The notes beneath the pieces are model-generated. The model was not told where the DNA came from and ran no database searches. It worked only from the letters and a program-made list of their open reading frames with translations. A DNA stretch of 64,000 nt from Clostridia bacterium (GTDB taxonomy: Bacteria > Bacillota > Clostridia > Christensenellales > Aristaeellaceae). Positions 40,001-48,384 of this stretch are shown here, in pieces; positions within the stretch are counted from its first letter, which is position 1; every line of letters begins with the position of its first letter. The position numbers were made by a program, and so were the translations under genes. Where the stretch lies: NCBI GenBank assembly GCA_017484085.1, contig JAFUTW010000011.1, positions 1 to 64,000 on the forward strand. Direction: 5' to 3'.

Positions 40001-41329
40001 ATGGGCACGTTTGAGCAAAGCAGGAAATTGGCCTGCTTTCTTCTGCTGCTTACACTCCTTCCCGCAGCGGTTTCGGCGGACGTGAAGGCTTCATCGCCGG
40101 TTCAGCTGCTGGCCAAAGCCGGCACTCAGGAGGCCGAAGGATCAGAGACAGCCGCCGGGAAAGGACAGGCGGACTCTTTCGTGCAGGGCGCTGGATTCGC
40201 CTATTCCAGCGGCTCCACATGGTCGGACTCCTGGCAGGATCTAAGCGCTGCTTATTACAAAGTCAAAATGACCGACGCTTCAGGAAGAACCGTGGATTAC
40301 GACACGATCGAACCGGACATCACCTATGATGACGATTGGAAGGTCAAGAGAAAAAGCTTCAACTGGAGAACGGAACTGGTAACCGGCTTTTATCAGTATC
40401 AGCGGACGAGGGTCGACGAAGCGGGCAATGAGACGGTTGTCAGCGTGGAGACGATCTACTTTATCGACGGCGTATCGCTCCTGCTGGAGAGCGGCGAGCG
40501 CCGGGCGTCCGCGACTTACAGCAAGTACGGCGTGCACGAATTCAAGTGGGAACCGATAGCCGACTATGGGCAGATGAAGGTCCTCAGCAGCCGCTACCGT
40601 ATCCGCATCACGGACGACAATGCCGATGCAAAAGAAGACTTTGCTTCTTCCGTCATTGTGGACACCTATACCACAACCCCGGATTACGAGATCGCCAGAA
40701 AGGATCTGCCGGTCGGCAGCTATACGGTGAAGGTCTGGTGCTATCAGCGCGGCGGCGGAGCCGAAGAGCCGTACATCCTTCACCTGACCATCCGCAATCC
40801 CTGGGCAAAGTACGACTACAATCTGAAAGAAGACCTGAACATCACGCCGGGCGAGGCGATCACCCGGCAGCATGCATCAGGCTCCAAGGACATGACGCTG
40901 TACGGAACGGTGAACCTCACGACGGATGACGCACCGATGACGAAGCTGCGCCTGGGCGGTGAAACGCTGGAGGTCACCTGCGGCGGCGGAGAGATCAACG
41001 CGCTGATTTCGGGCGACTGCCTGACGCTCCGTTCCGCCGGAGGCAACTGGCGCCTGACGCAGAAGGCGCTGCACACCCTGAGGGATAGCGGTATCCGCAC
41101 CCTGCGCCTGATGATGCCCGACGGGAGCATCCGGGAGCTTGATACCGACCTGCAGCTGACAGGCAGGCGGTACGCCCTGCTGCGCGCCCGCGGGCTGGTT
41201 TCAAAGGATTTTGTGCTCTCTCCGGCGGCTGAGGCAGGCAACTGGCTCGTCGAAGCGGACGGAGAGCGATATGATTTGACCGAGAAGGAGCTGGTTTTGC
41301 GTACGGAAGCAGAGGAGGCGGCAGGATGA
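40001..41329 (+). CDS. secreted protein of unknown function between two HlyD-like genes
   Basis: A 442-residue exported protein: hydrophobic signal (ACFLLLLTLLPAAVSA), then a mixed domain with many aromatic and acidic residues. Two segments, YYKVKMTDASGRTVDYD (about 85) and RYRIRITDDNADAKEDF (about 200), look like related beta-sandwich strands; another follows at VGSYTVKVWCYQRGG. The C-terminal third has DMTLYGTVNLTTDDAPMTKLRLGG. No family is recognised. ATG 40001 has GGGGAGG nine bases upstream. Its stop overlaps the second HlyD-like gene. Confidence 0.75.
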   Translation: MGTFEQSRKLACFLLLLTLLPAAVSADVKASSPVQLLAKAGTQEAEGSETAAGKGQADSFVQGAGFAYSSGSTWSDSWQDLSAAYYKVKMTDASGRTVDYDTIEPDITYDDDWKVKRKSFNWRTELVTGFYQYQRTRVDEAGNETVVSVETIYFIDGVSLLLESGERRASATYSKYGVHEFKWEPIADYGQMKVLSSRYRIRITDDNADAKEDFASSVIVDTYTTTPDYEIARKDLPVGSYTVKVWCYQRGGGAEEPYILHLTIRNPWAKYDYNLKEDLNITPGEAITRQHASGSKDMTLYGTVNLTTDDAPMTKLRLGGETLEVTCGGGEINALISGDCLTLRSAGGNWRLTQKALHTLRDSGIRTLRLMMPDGSIRELDTDLQLTGRRYALLRARGLVSKDFVLSPAAEAGNWLVEADGERYDLTEKELVLRTEAEEAAG

Positions 41330-42321
41330 AGCGGAGCACCATTTGCCTGGCGGCCCTCATCCTGGCGCTGCCTGCCGCCGCGGTGGCCTCGGTATGGCAG
41401 GGCGCGGTGGAGACGGCGGAAACCCACGATGTAAAAGCCGACGCTGAAGGGATCGTAGAGACCCTTCCGCTGCGCGTCGGGGAGTACGTCACTGCCGACA
41501 CGGAGGCGGCCGGGATCCGCGAGAGCCGGGTCTTTGCGCCGTTTGACGGCCGCGTCAGCGGCATCCGCGTCCTGGAAGGGGAAGAAGCCGCGGGGCAGAC
41601 GATACTGACGGTGGAGCCGGTATCGCCGTATGACGTGTACTGCAGCGTCAAAGATGCGTACAAGACCGTCCAGAATACAAAGGTTTCCGGCGGTCAGCGG
41701 GTCTGGGTGCGCTGCGCCGCGGACGGGTCGCACCGTGCCGTGGGCCGGATCACGACGGTGGACGGGCTGGAGTTCCACACTGAGATCCTTGGCGGAGAGC
41801 TGTTCATCGGCGAATCCGTCTTCATCTACCGGGAGGGCAGCTTTAAGGACGAAGACCGGCTGGGGACCGGGACGGTCGTGGAATCCGACGAGATCGGCAT
41901 CAGCGCCAAAGGCGTCATCCTCTCCATGGAGGTGACCGAGGGCGAAGAGGTGGAGCGCGGAGAACTGCTCTTTACCCTTGCAAGTTCCGATGCGCTGGTA
42001 ACGCGCTGCGGCGCGGAGGGCTGGGTGACCGAAATCCTGGCGGAAGCCGGGAAAAACACGGAGGAGAACGCGGTGCTTGCGCGCATTTCAACGGCGCAGC
42101 AGCTGGCCGTGGAAGCGCAGGTGGAAGACACGGAGGTATTGAAGGAAGGAGCGAGGCTCTCTTACTGGCGCGCGGATGATCCGCATACGCTGCACGCCTG
42201 CCGCGTCGAACGCGTGCTGAAGGACGTGGGCAGCGAGAAGATCACGGCGGTGCTTGAATCGCTGGAGGAGGAAGTCCTGCCCATCGGGCTTACGGTTTAT
42301 GTGACGGACGAGGCACAATGA
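41326..42321 (+). CDS. exported HlyD/RND-adaptor-like protein 2
   Basis: A 331-residue paralogue of the protein at 38846. Signal peptide (AALILALPAAAVA-SV, no lipobox), then lipoyl-like halves (KADAEGIVETLPLRVGEYV; FAPFDGRVSGIRVLEGEEA) and a repeat of the motif (AKGVILSMEVTEGEEVERGELL). The barrel segment SGGQRVWVRCAADG parallels VGETVYLRASG of the first. No anchor and no transporter partner is nearby. It starts by ATGA overlap. Confidence 0.72.
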   Translation: MKRSTICLAALILALPAAAVASVWQGAVETAETHDVKADAEGIVETLPLRVGEYVTADTEAAGIRESRVFAPFDGRVSGIRVLEGEEAAGQTILTVEPVSPYDVYCSVKDAYKTVQNTKVSGGQRVWVRCAADGSHRAVGRITTVDGLEFHTEILGGELFIGESVFIYREGSFKDEDRLGTGTVVESDEIGISAKGVILSMEVTEGEEVERGELLFTLASSDALVTRCGAEGWVTEILAEAGKNTEENAVLARISTAQQLAVEAQVEDTEVLKEGARLSYWRADDPHTLHACRVERVLKDVGSEKITAVLESLEEEVLPIGLTVYVTDEAQ

Positions 42322-42332
42322 GACCTCATCCA

Positions 42333-42351
42333 CCGCCGGCAGAGCCGGCGG
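42333..42351. repeat. intergenic stem-loop, possible dispersed repeat
   Basis: CCGCCGGC-AGA-GCCGGCGG preceded by CCTCATCCA and followed by CCCCCTTCC. The CCTCATCC ... CTTCC flanks resemble a dispersed intergenic element of gut Clostridia, as I recall it, and the CCTTCCCC hairpin at 28881 looks like another fragment. Confidence 0.5.
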
Positions 42352-42437
42352 TCCCCCTTCCTCTCGCCGGGAGGCATCCTCGTTCTTTCAGAACGGGATC
42401 AGTCCCAGTGGGGAAGGTAAGGAAGGACGGAATGAGG

Positions 42438-42474
42438 ATGACAAACGCGGCGCAGTGTGGTATACTGCGCCGCG
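42438..42474 (+). promoter_or_regulatory. promoter with a palindrome over its -10 box
   Basis: ATGACA (42438-42443), 17 bases, TATACT (42461-42466). A perfect inverted repeat CGCGGCGCAGT / ACTGCGCCGCG (42446-42456, 42464-42474) encloses the -10 region, an obvious repressor site or RNA hairpin. Confidence 0.7.
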
Positions 42475-42499
42475 AATGATACAGAAGGGGGAACGGAGA

Positions 42500-43285
42500 A
42501 TGGACAAGAAAAAACTTCTTGCCGGCATGGAAGAAGCTGCGCGCGCCGCGGGCCGCATCATGCTGGAAGCAAATGACATCGAACACGCTGTGCACGACAA
42601 GGAAGGACACGGCAATTTTGTGACGGACTACGACCGCCGCGTGCAGGAATACCTCTTTGAGGAACTCGGGCGGCTCCTGCCGCAGGCGCGGTTCATCGGC
42701 GAGGAGGAAGGGGCGGACGTCTTTACGGAAGAAGACCGCAAAGGCTATGCGTTCTGCATCGACCCAATCGACGGAACGACGAACTTCATCATGGGCTACA
42801 GGCCCAGCGTCACCAGCATCGGCCTGCTGCTCGATGACAAACCGTACATGGGTATCGTCTACAATCCGTATGACGACATGCTCTTCTCCGCCGTACGCGG
42901 CGAAGGGGCATACCTGAACGGCAAGCGGATCCGCAGCTCTGAGGCTCCGCTCTCCCGAAGCCTCATCATGTTCGGCACGGCGCCGTACAACCCGGAAAAA
43001 GCGGAGGAGACCTTCGCCCTGTGCGCTCAGTACCTGAGGCGGGGCGTCGATTTGCGCAGGAGCGGCACCGCCGCGTGGGATCTGTGCAGCGTGGCGATGG
43101 GAACGGCCGGACTTTTCTTTGAGACGCGCCTGGGCCTGTGGGATTACGCGGCAGCGGCGCTCGTCGCCGAGGAAGCCGGCTGCGTCCTTACCGATCTGGA
43201 AGGAAAACCGCTGCGCTACGATGGGCCATCCTCCGTGCTGTGCGCCTCCGGCGGCGTGGCAAAGGGAGACTATCTGCCGGAATAA
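42500..43285 (+). CDS. inositol-monophosphatase-family phosphatase
   Basis: A 261-residue Mg2+-dependent phosphatase of the IMPase/SuhB family. Metal and phosphate motifs are GEEEG, DPIDGTTNF (about 90-98) and WDYAAAALVAEEAGC near the C-terminus. The substrate may be inositol-1-phosphate or a related sugar phosphate. ATG 42500 has GGGGGAACGGAG upstream; the frame beginning at 42455 is rejected because it starts inside the promoter. Transcription starts from a promoter with an operator-like palindrome. Confidence 0.92.
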   Translation: MDKKKLLAGMEEAARAAGRIMLEANDIEHAVHDKEGHGNFVTDYDRRVQEYLFEELGRLLPQARFIGEEEGADVFTEEDRKGYAFCIDPIDGTTNFIMGYRPSVTSIGLLLDDKPYMGIVYNPYDDMLFSAVRGEGAYLNGKRIRSSEAPLSRSLIMFGTAPYNPEKAEETFALCAQYLRRGVDLRRSGTAAWDLCSVAMGTAGLFFETRLGLWDYAAAALVAEEAGCVLTDLEGKPLRYDGPSSVLCASGGVAKGDYLPE

Positions 43286-43301
43286 ACCAATCAAACAGAA
43301 T

Positions 43302-43329
43302 GAGAGGGCTGCCGTACGGCAGCCCTCTC
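43302..43329. terminator. perfect 28-bp palindrome between convergent genes
   Basis: GAGAGGGCTGCCGT and its exact complement. It lacks a U-tract on either strand, so it may act as a structured 3' end rather than a classical terminator. Confidence 0.5.
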
Positions 43330-43353
43330 ACCAGGAAGGAGAAAAAGTCAGGA

Positions 43354-45243
43354 TCAGTTGAGCGGGGTCTCGAACATGAAATCCGGATACTCGCCCGTGG
43401 CGGTGACGTAGCCGCTGATGAAGCCGAAGGTGCAGGCATCCGCATCCGCGTTGGAGCCGAGGCGGTTGGTACCGTGCACGACACCGGTGATTTCACCGGC
43501 GGCGTACAGGTTCGGGATGACCTCGCCGTAGATGTCATACACCTGGGTGCGCTCGTCGATGACCAGGCCGCCCATCGTGTGGTGCACGGAGGGAAACTGC
43601 GGGATGGCGTAATACGGGCCGTGCTCGATCTTTGCCATCGTGGAAGCCATGACCTTCTTGAAGTCCGGATCCTCGCCCGCGTCGATATAGCCGTTGTGTT
43701 GCTCGATGGTGGCGACGAGGGTCGCACCGTCGATCTGGGGATGCTGCCCCTTGATCTCCAGGGCGTTGATCTTCTCAGCCAGCTCTTCCAGCGTATCGGC
43801 TGCGAGGATGCGGCCTTCTTCAATGCCGGCCGCCAGCTCTTCTTCGGTGGCGTAAGCCTTGACGACGTCCCAGTTGAAGATGGAGTAGGTGGAGACGAAT
43901 CCGGTGTTCACGGCAGCGTTGGCGCAGACATCGCGGCGCTCGCCTTCAGATACGTAGCGCTTGCCCTGCCAATCGACATAGACGATGCCGTAGCTGGGGC
44001 CGGAGAACGGCCACACGGCAAACTTGTCCAGGACGCCGTTGGTGGGATCGGCGAAAGGATAGCGCTGGATGTTGCTCATGTTGGTGGTGTTCGCACCGAT
44101 CGCCTGCGCGAGGGTGATGCCTTCGCCGGTGGAGGCAGCCTTGTTGTTGGTGGTGGGGATTTCTTCGGTCAGATAGGGGACCTGGGTCTCGCGCATCTTG
44201 ACGTTGGCACCGAAGCCGCCGGTGGCGAGGATAACGCCTTTCTTGGCCTCGATAGTCTTGTAGCTGTCGCCGGTGGAAACGCGGATGCCGACGACCTTGT
44301 TGGCCTCGTCGCGGGTGCGGTAGATCTCGACGAGCTTGGTTCCAAGCTCCAGGGTGACGTTCTCTTCCGCGTCGATCATCTTGCGCTGGAGATTGGTGAT
44401 GTCGGAACCGACGAAGTTCTCCGTGGAGTAGGTGCGGTAGCCGTAGTGTCCGCCCGGACGGGCCAGCGTGTCACGGATGACCAGGCCGTTGTCCAGCAGG
44501 ACGTTGAAGAAGTAAGGGGCGCCCTTGCACATGACCTCGACCATGCGCGGCCAGCCCATGTTGTCGCCGCCGACCAGCGTGTCTTCAATGTGCTTTTCGG
44601 CAGTGTCGGGCACGAGGTTGAACATCTCCTGGAGGCGGGCAGCTTCCTTGGAGGTGTACGCAGCGTACTGACCGCCGTTGATCGCGGAGTTGCCGCCCGT
44701 GGTGGAGAGCTTTTCGACCAGAACGGTGGAGACACCGGCTTCGCCTGCGGCGTAAGCGGCAGCCATGCCGGCAAAACCGCCGCCGACGATGACGACATCG
44801 TAGCTCTCATCCCAGGTCTCGGGGACTTCGAAGGAGCCGAGAACGGGATTGTAGGAAGGGGCAGCGTCAGGCGCGGCTTCCACGGCAGCCGTGAAGGCAG
44901 CCATGTCGGCGCCGGCTTCAACAAGGGCCGCTTCTACGCCGGCCTTGATGCCGCCGGAGCTCATCGTCGCGCCGGCGATGCTGTCGATACCGATGGACTG
45001 GGCCTCGACGATCTTTCCGGGGAGCTCGTCGATCGCCGGCCAGCCGGGAGAGGTCTCCTGGTGTTCCTTGACTTCGACTTTGGTGATCTTTCCGCCTTCG
45101 ATGGTGGTTTCGACAACCATGCCGTCGAACATGCCCTTGACGGTCTCGGTGTACACGCCGTCTTTGATGTCGGCGACTGCCGTGACGGCAGCGGTGAGCA
45201 TGCACAGGGAGAGCACGAGGGCGAGCAGTTTGCTGTGTTTCAT
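43354..45243 (-). CDS. secreted FMN-binding / FAD flavoprotein reductase (fumarate-reductase-like)
   Basis: A 629-residue exported flavoprotein. After the signal peptide (to about residue 24, AVTAVA-DI) there is an FMN-binding domain with GIDSIAGATMSS (84-96); Thr93 is the expected covalent FMN site made by ApbE. The FAD_binding_2 domain starts at DVVIVGGGFAG (149-159) and ends with GVVHGTNRLGSNADADACTFG. Relatives reduce fumarate, urocanate and other acceptors using electrons from extracellular flavin-based transfer. The acceptor here is unknown. A LysR regulator lies upstream on the same strand. No apbE or EET gene is in the window. Confidence 0.9.
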   Translation of the reverse strand: MKHSKLLALVLSLCMLTAAVTAVADIKDGVYTETVKGMFDGMVVETTIEGGKITKVEVKEHQETSPGWPAIDELPGKIVEAQSIGIDSIAGATMSSGGIKAGVEAALVEAGADMAAFTAAVEAAPDAAPSYNPVLGSFEVPETWDESYDVVIVGGGFAGMAAAYAAGEAGVSTVLVEKLSTTGGNSAINGGQYAAYTSKEAARLQEMFNLVPDTAEKHIEDTLVGGDNMGWPRMVEVMCKGAPYFFNVLLDNGLVIRDTLARPGGHYGYRTYSTENFVGSDITNLQRKMIDAEENVTLELGTKLVEIYRTRDEANKVVGIRVSTGDSYKTIEAKKGVILATGGFGANVKMRETQVPYLTEEIPTTNNKAASTGEGITLAQAIGANTTNMSNIQRYPFADPTNGVLDKFAVWPFSGPSYGIVYVDWQGKRYVSEGERRDVCANAAVNTGFVSTYSIFNWDVVKAYATEEELAAGIEEGRILAADTLEELAEKINALEIKGQHPQIDGATLVATIEQHNGYIDAGEDPDFKKVMASTMAKIEHGPYYAIPQFPSVHHTMGGLVIDERTQVYDIYGEVIPNLYAAGEITGVVHGTNRLGSNADADACTFGFISGYVTATGEYPDFMFETPLN

Positions 45244-45310
45244 CTTTCTTCCTCCTTTTCATATTGGGCGGAGCTCAGAATTCCGCCTTCCAAGGGCAGT
45301 ATAGCAGAGT

Positions 45311-45350
45311 GTTAAAAAAAGAACGCACGATTCTGCGGAACCGTGCGTTC
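45311..45350 (-). terminator. terminator of the LysR gene
   Basis: GAACGCACG / CGTGCGTTC stem (45321-45329, 45342-45350) followed on the minus strand by TTTTTTT. It separates the regulator from the flavoprotein gene. Confidence 0.85.
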
Positions 45351-45367
45351 GGAAATACGCAACCGTA

Positions 45368-46321
45368 TCACAGGGCTGAAAGATACGGATCATAGGAGGC
45401 GGGGCCGGTGAGCGTATCCGGATGGGACGAGAGCTGGTTCGAGGCAAACCGTACGGCAAAGCGGACCAGACGGCGCGCAGAGGGAGTAAGCTCCTCGCTG
45501 TTGCGGTAGAGCACCGACTCCCAGAAGTAAAGCGGCGAATCCGCAAGGGAGAGGGGCTGTATCCCGAACTCCTCGCCGAGCCGGGGCAGCGCGTGATAGG
45601 GAATCAGCAGAAGGGCGCGATCCCGCTGGGCCTGCTCCATGACGAGGGAGATGCCGCCCAGGAAGGATGCTTTTCCGACGGTATATCCCTGACTGCGGAG
45701 CGTCTGACGGTACTCCGACATGAAGCAGCAGTTGTCATGGGGATGGATGACCGGCAGGCCGGAGAGCATCTCCCAGGTGACGGACTGCTTCCCGCGAAGC
45801 GGATGATCCGGCGCGGTGCAGGGGTAGAGCGGCTCCCGGTAAAGCGGGATGTGGCTGAGCCCCTGCGGCCTCTTGGGTGATGTGCTGTAATAAAAGCCGA
45901 CATCGATGAGCTCGGCACGCAGCAGATCGGGCACGGCGGCGTTGGGCGACGTGGTCATGCTGTAGTGCGTATCGGGACAGCGTACGCTGAACTGGTGAAG
46001 AAGGGAGAAAAGGGAATACGAGGTGTTCATCTCGCATCCGCCGACGGCGACAGCGCGGCGGCTTTCGCCCTCCTGCGCGCTGCTGACAAAGGCCTGAAAG
46101 CCTGAGAGCAGCTGCTGCGCATCGGGCAGGAGGCGGCGGCCGTCTTCCGTCAGCTCCAGCTGTCTTCCGTTTTTATAGAACAGCGTTGTGCCCAGTTCCT
46201 CTTCCAGCATCTGCACATGGCGGAAGAGCGAGGAGGGCGCGTACTGCAGCCGCTCGGCTGCGCGCTGATAGTTGAGCGTCTCTGCCAGGGTGGTAAAGGT
46301 CAGCAATTGCTTCGTATCCAC
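45368..46321 (-). CDS. LysR-family regulator next to the flavoprotein gene
   Basis: A 317-residue LysR-type regulator. The helix-turn-helix region is LNYQRAAERLQYAPSSLFRHVQMLE (about 16-40), here quoted only in part: LNYQRAAERLQYAPSS. A co-inducer domain follows with several Cys and Met residues (HDNCCFMSEY) that could sense redox. It is tandem with, not divergent from, the flavoprotein gene, with a terminator between. Control of that gene is inferred from position. Confidence 0.9.
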   Translation of the reverse strand: MDTKQLLTFTTLAETLNYQRAAERLQYAPSSLFRHVQMLEEELGTTLFYKNGRQLELTEDGRRLLPDAQQLLSGFQAFVSSAQEGESRRAVAVGGCEMNTSYSLFSLLHQFSVRCPDTHYSMTTSPNAAVPDLLRAELIDVGFYYSTSPKRPQGLSHIPLYREPLYPCTAPDHPLRGKQSVTWEMLSGLPVIHPHDNCCFMSEYRQTLRSQGYTVGKASFLGGISLVMEQAQRDRALLLIPYHALPRLGEEFGIQPLSLADSPLYFWESVLYRNSEELTPSARRLVRFAVRFASNQLSSHPDTLTGPASYDPYLSAL

Positions 46322-46412
46322 AGCTATAACTCCTCAAGCGGAAAAGCATACGGTTTGTTCGCAGGACTCGGCCTCATCTTAGCACAGGAGCCGGTCAAAA
46401 TCAACGGACGGC

Positions 46413-46748
46413 CTACAGCCGGCGCTCCAGCGATACGGTGCGCTCATCCTCCGCGTACAGCCGGAAACCCAGCCCGCGGTGCAGGGCCAGGCTTGCGGCG
46501 TTTCCGGACTCGATCTGAACCTCGGCGCGGTTAAAGCCGCGCTTTTTCATTTCTTCAAACAGCAGCGGAAGCGCGGCTTTGGCGATGCCCCTGGAGCGCA
46601 GCGCAGGCGCGACGGCGATGCCGTAAGAAAAGGACTCGCCGCTGATGCCGTGCACGGTGATGCCGCCGGCGTGCCGGCTGCCGGCGCGGATGAACCAGCG
46701 GGGATCCTCCGGCCACCGGCCGATGAAGCGAAGGGTAACGGCTTCCAC
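46413..46748 (-). CDS. GNAT-family acetyltransferase
   Basis: A 111-residue, small GNAT enzyme. The acetyl-CoA motif A is VAPALRSRGIAKAALPLLFEE (quoted in part: VAPALRSRGIAKAA) and motif B is NAASLALHRGLGFRL. The usual N-terminal strands are short. The start is GTG with AAGGAGG seven bases upstream. Its substrate is unknown. Its promoter (TTGGTC-17-TATAAT on the minus strand) lies beside the zur operators. Confidence 0.85.
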   Translation of the reverse strand: MEAVTLRFIGRWPEDPRWFIRAGSRHAGGITVHGISGESFSYGIAVAPALRSRGIAKAALPLLFEEMKKRGFNRAEVQIESGNAASLALHRGLGFRLYAEDERTVSLERRL

Positions 46749-46800
46749 ACTGCCACCTCCTTTTTAATATTATAGCACGCATATCTGCATGGACCAAAAA

Positions 46801-46860
46801 TGAAAACAATTTTCATATTGACAAAGCAGCTGTAGCTGTATAAAATGAAAACCGTTTTCA
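46801..46860. promoter_or_regulatory. zur promoter with two 7-1-7 operators
   Basis: Plus-strand promoter TTGACA (46818-46823), 17 bases, TAAAAT (46841-46846). Two Fur-family 7-1-7 palindromes flank it: TGAAAAC-A-ATTTTCA (46801-46815, one mismatch) and TGAAAAC-C-GTTTTCA (46846-46860, perfect). They probably bind Zur, making the operon self-regulating. Confidence 0.8.
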
Positions 46861-46880
46861 AATCAGGAGGGCCAAGAAGA

Positions 46881-47294
46881 ATGATGCAGAAGGCACCTTA
46901 CCGCACACGGCAGCAGCAGGAACTGCTCCAGTTCCTGCGGGCGACGCCGGGCGTTCACCATACGGCAGCGGAGATCCGCGAGCACTTTTCACAGGATGAC
47001 CGGCCGATCGGCATGACGACGATCTACCGCCAGCTGGAGCGGTTTGTGGACGAGGGCATCGTACGCAAATACGTGCTGGAGACGGGTGACGGCGCTTGCT
47101 ATGAATATGCCGAAGAGCAGGAGGAATGCCAGTCGCATTTTCACTGCAAGTGCGAAAAGTGCGGCAGGCTGATCCATCTGGAGTGCGCCGACCTGGAGGA
47201 GATCCGCACCCACCTGCTCCGCCACCACGGATTTGACTGGCATGCGGGGAAGACGGTTTTCTACGGCCTGTGCGATGCGTGCCGGAATGTATAA
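46881..47294 (+). CDS. zur: Fur-family zinc regulator (Zur)
   Basis: A 137-residue Fur-family repressor. The winged helix has RPIGMTTIYRQLERFVDEG (about 45-63). Zinc-site Cys pairs are CEKCGR and CDACRN, and a His/Cys-rich segment (CQSHFHCKC) lies between. Zur is chosen over Fur or PerR because the next genes are znuA, znuC and znuB. ATG 46881 has AGGAGG ten bases upstream; the frame from 46845 would start inside the operator. It probably binds the 7-1-7 operators at its own promoter in the presence of zinc. Confidence 0.88.
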   Translation: MMQKAPYRTRQQQELLQFLRATPGVHHTAAEIREHFSQDDRPIGMTTIYRQLERFVDEGIVRKYVLETGDGACYEYAEEQEECQSHFHCKCEKCGRLIHLECADLEEIRTHLLRHHGFDWHAGKTVFYGLCDACRNV

Positions 47295-47320
47295 AGAAAA
47301 TCATCAGAGAAAGGCAAATC

Positions 47321-48307
47321 ATGAAGAAGATAACTCGGACAATGACGGCCTTGCTGCTCATTACCCTGATACTGTTCTCTGCCGCAGCTGCGGAACAAAA
47401 GCTGAATGTTGTGACGACCATCTTCCCGGTACATGACTGGGTGCGTGAGGTCGTGGGCGAGAATACGGACCACGTTGAACTGACGATGCTGCTGGATTCC
47501 GGTGTGGATCTGCACTCCTATCAGCCGTCCGTGCAGGACATCGTCCGGGTGACGACCGCTGACGTCTTCGTCTACGTCGGCGGGGAGAGCGATGAATGGA
47601 TAAAAGGCGCGCTCGCCGAGGCTGTCAATAAGGAACTGACAGCCGTAAACCTGGTTGAAATCATGGGCGAGGACATCAAGACGGAAGAGATCGTGGAAGG
47701 CATGGAACACGACCATGATCACGACCACGAAGAAGATCATGACCGTGAAGAAGATCATGATCACGGTGAAGAAGCGGACGAGCATGTGTGGCTGAGTCTT
47801 CGCAATGCGCAAAAACTCGTGAAGGCGATCGCGGACGTGCTGGCTTCAAAGGATGCAGCGCACGCGGACAGCTACCGGGCCAACGCGGCGGCCTACACCC
47901 AAAAGCTGGCAGCGCTGGATGAGGAATACAAAGCGGTGACAGGCAGCGCAGCTTACCGCACCGTGCTGTTCGGAGACCGTTTCCCCTTCCGCTACCTTGT
48001 GGATGATTACGGACTTGACTACTATGCCGCTTTCTCCGGCTGTTCAGCTGAAACGGAAGCGAGCTTTCAGACGATCGTATTCCTGGCCGGCAAGGTGGAT
48101 GAACTGGGCCTGCCTGCGGTACTGACCATTGAGAATCCGCAGACGCGCATCGCCGAAACCATCGTCGGCAACACAAAAGAGAAGAACCAGAAGGTGCTGA
48201 GCCTGGACTCCATGCAGGGAACGACGGAAAAAGACCTGCAGGCAGGCACGACCTATCTGGGCATCATGGAGAGCAATCTGGATGTGCTGAAGGAAGCATT
48301 AAACTGA
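47321..48307 (+). CDS. znuA: zinc-binding protein ZnuA (no lipobox)
   Basis: A 328-residue metal-binding protein of the cluster-A ABC family. The signal ends LILFSAAAA-EQ with no cysteine. It has TTIFPVHDW, GVDLHSYQPS (metal His) and a His/Asp/Glu-rich loop HDHDHDHEEDHDREEDHDHG (about 141-160), a hallmark of zinc rather than manganese transport. ATG 47321 is preferred; the ribosome site (AGAAAGG) is weak. The genes for its ATPase and permease follow. Confidence 0.93.
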   Translation: MKKITRTMTALLLITLILFSAAAAEQKLNVVTTIFPVHDWVREVVGENTDHVELTMLLDSGVDLHSYQPSVQDIVRVTTADVFVYVGGESDEWIKGALAEAVNKELTAVNLVEIMGEDIKTEEIVEGMEHDHDHDHEEDHDREEDHDHGEEADEHVWLSLRNAQKLVKAIADVLASKDAAHADSYRANAAAYTQKLAALDEEYKAVTGSAAYRTVLFGDRFPFRYLVDDYGLDYYAAFSGCSAETEASFQTIVFLAGKVDELGLPAVLTIENPQTRIAETIVGNTKEKNQKVLSLDSMQGTTEKDLQAGTTYLGIMESNLDVLKEALN

Positions 48308-48326
48308 TCTTTCCGAGATAAGAAAC

Positions 48327-48376
48327 GGCTCCTCCGGTGGGAGCCATGAAGGGCTCCCTTTCGGGGGCGAAGGAGC
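48327..48376. promoter_or_regulatory. intercistronic hairpins between znuA and znuC
   Basis: GGCTCC / GGAGCC (48327-48332, 48340-48345) and a second pair GCTCC / GGAGC (48353-48357, 48372-48376). They could lower readthrough or protect the znuA mRNA. Confidence 0.55.
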
Positions 48377-48384
48377 TTTGATTC

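Noticed and set aside
43138..45315. A 725-codon plus-strand frame opposite the flavoprotein
   Set aside because: Shadow of a gene with clear FMN and FAD motifs; starts within the phosphatase gene in another frame.
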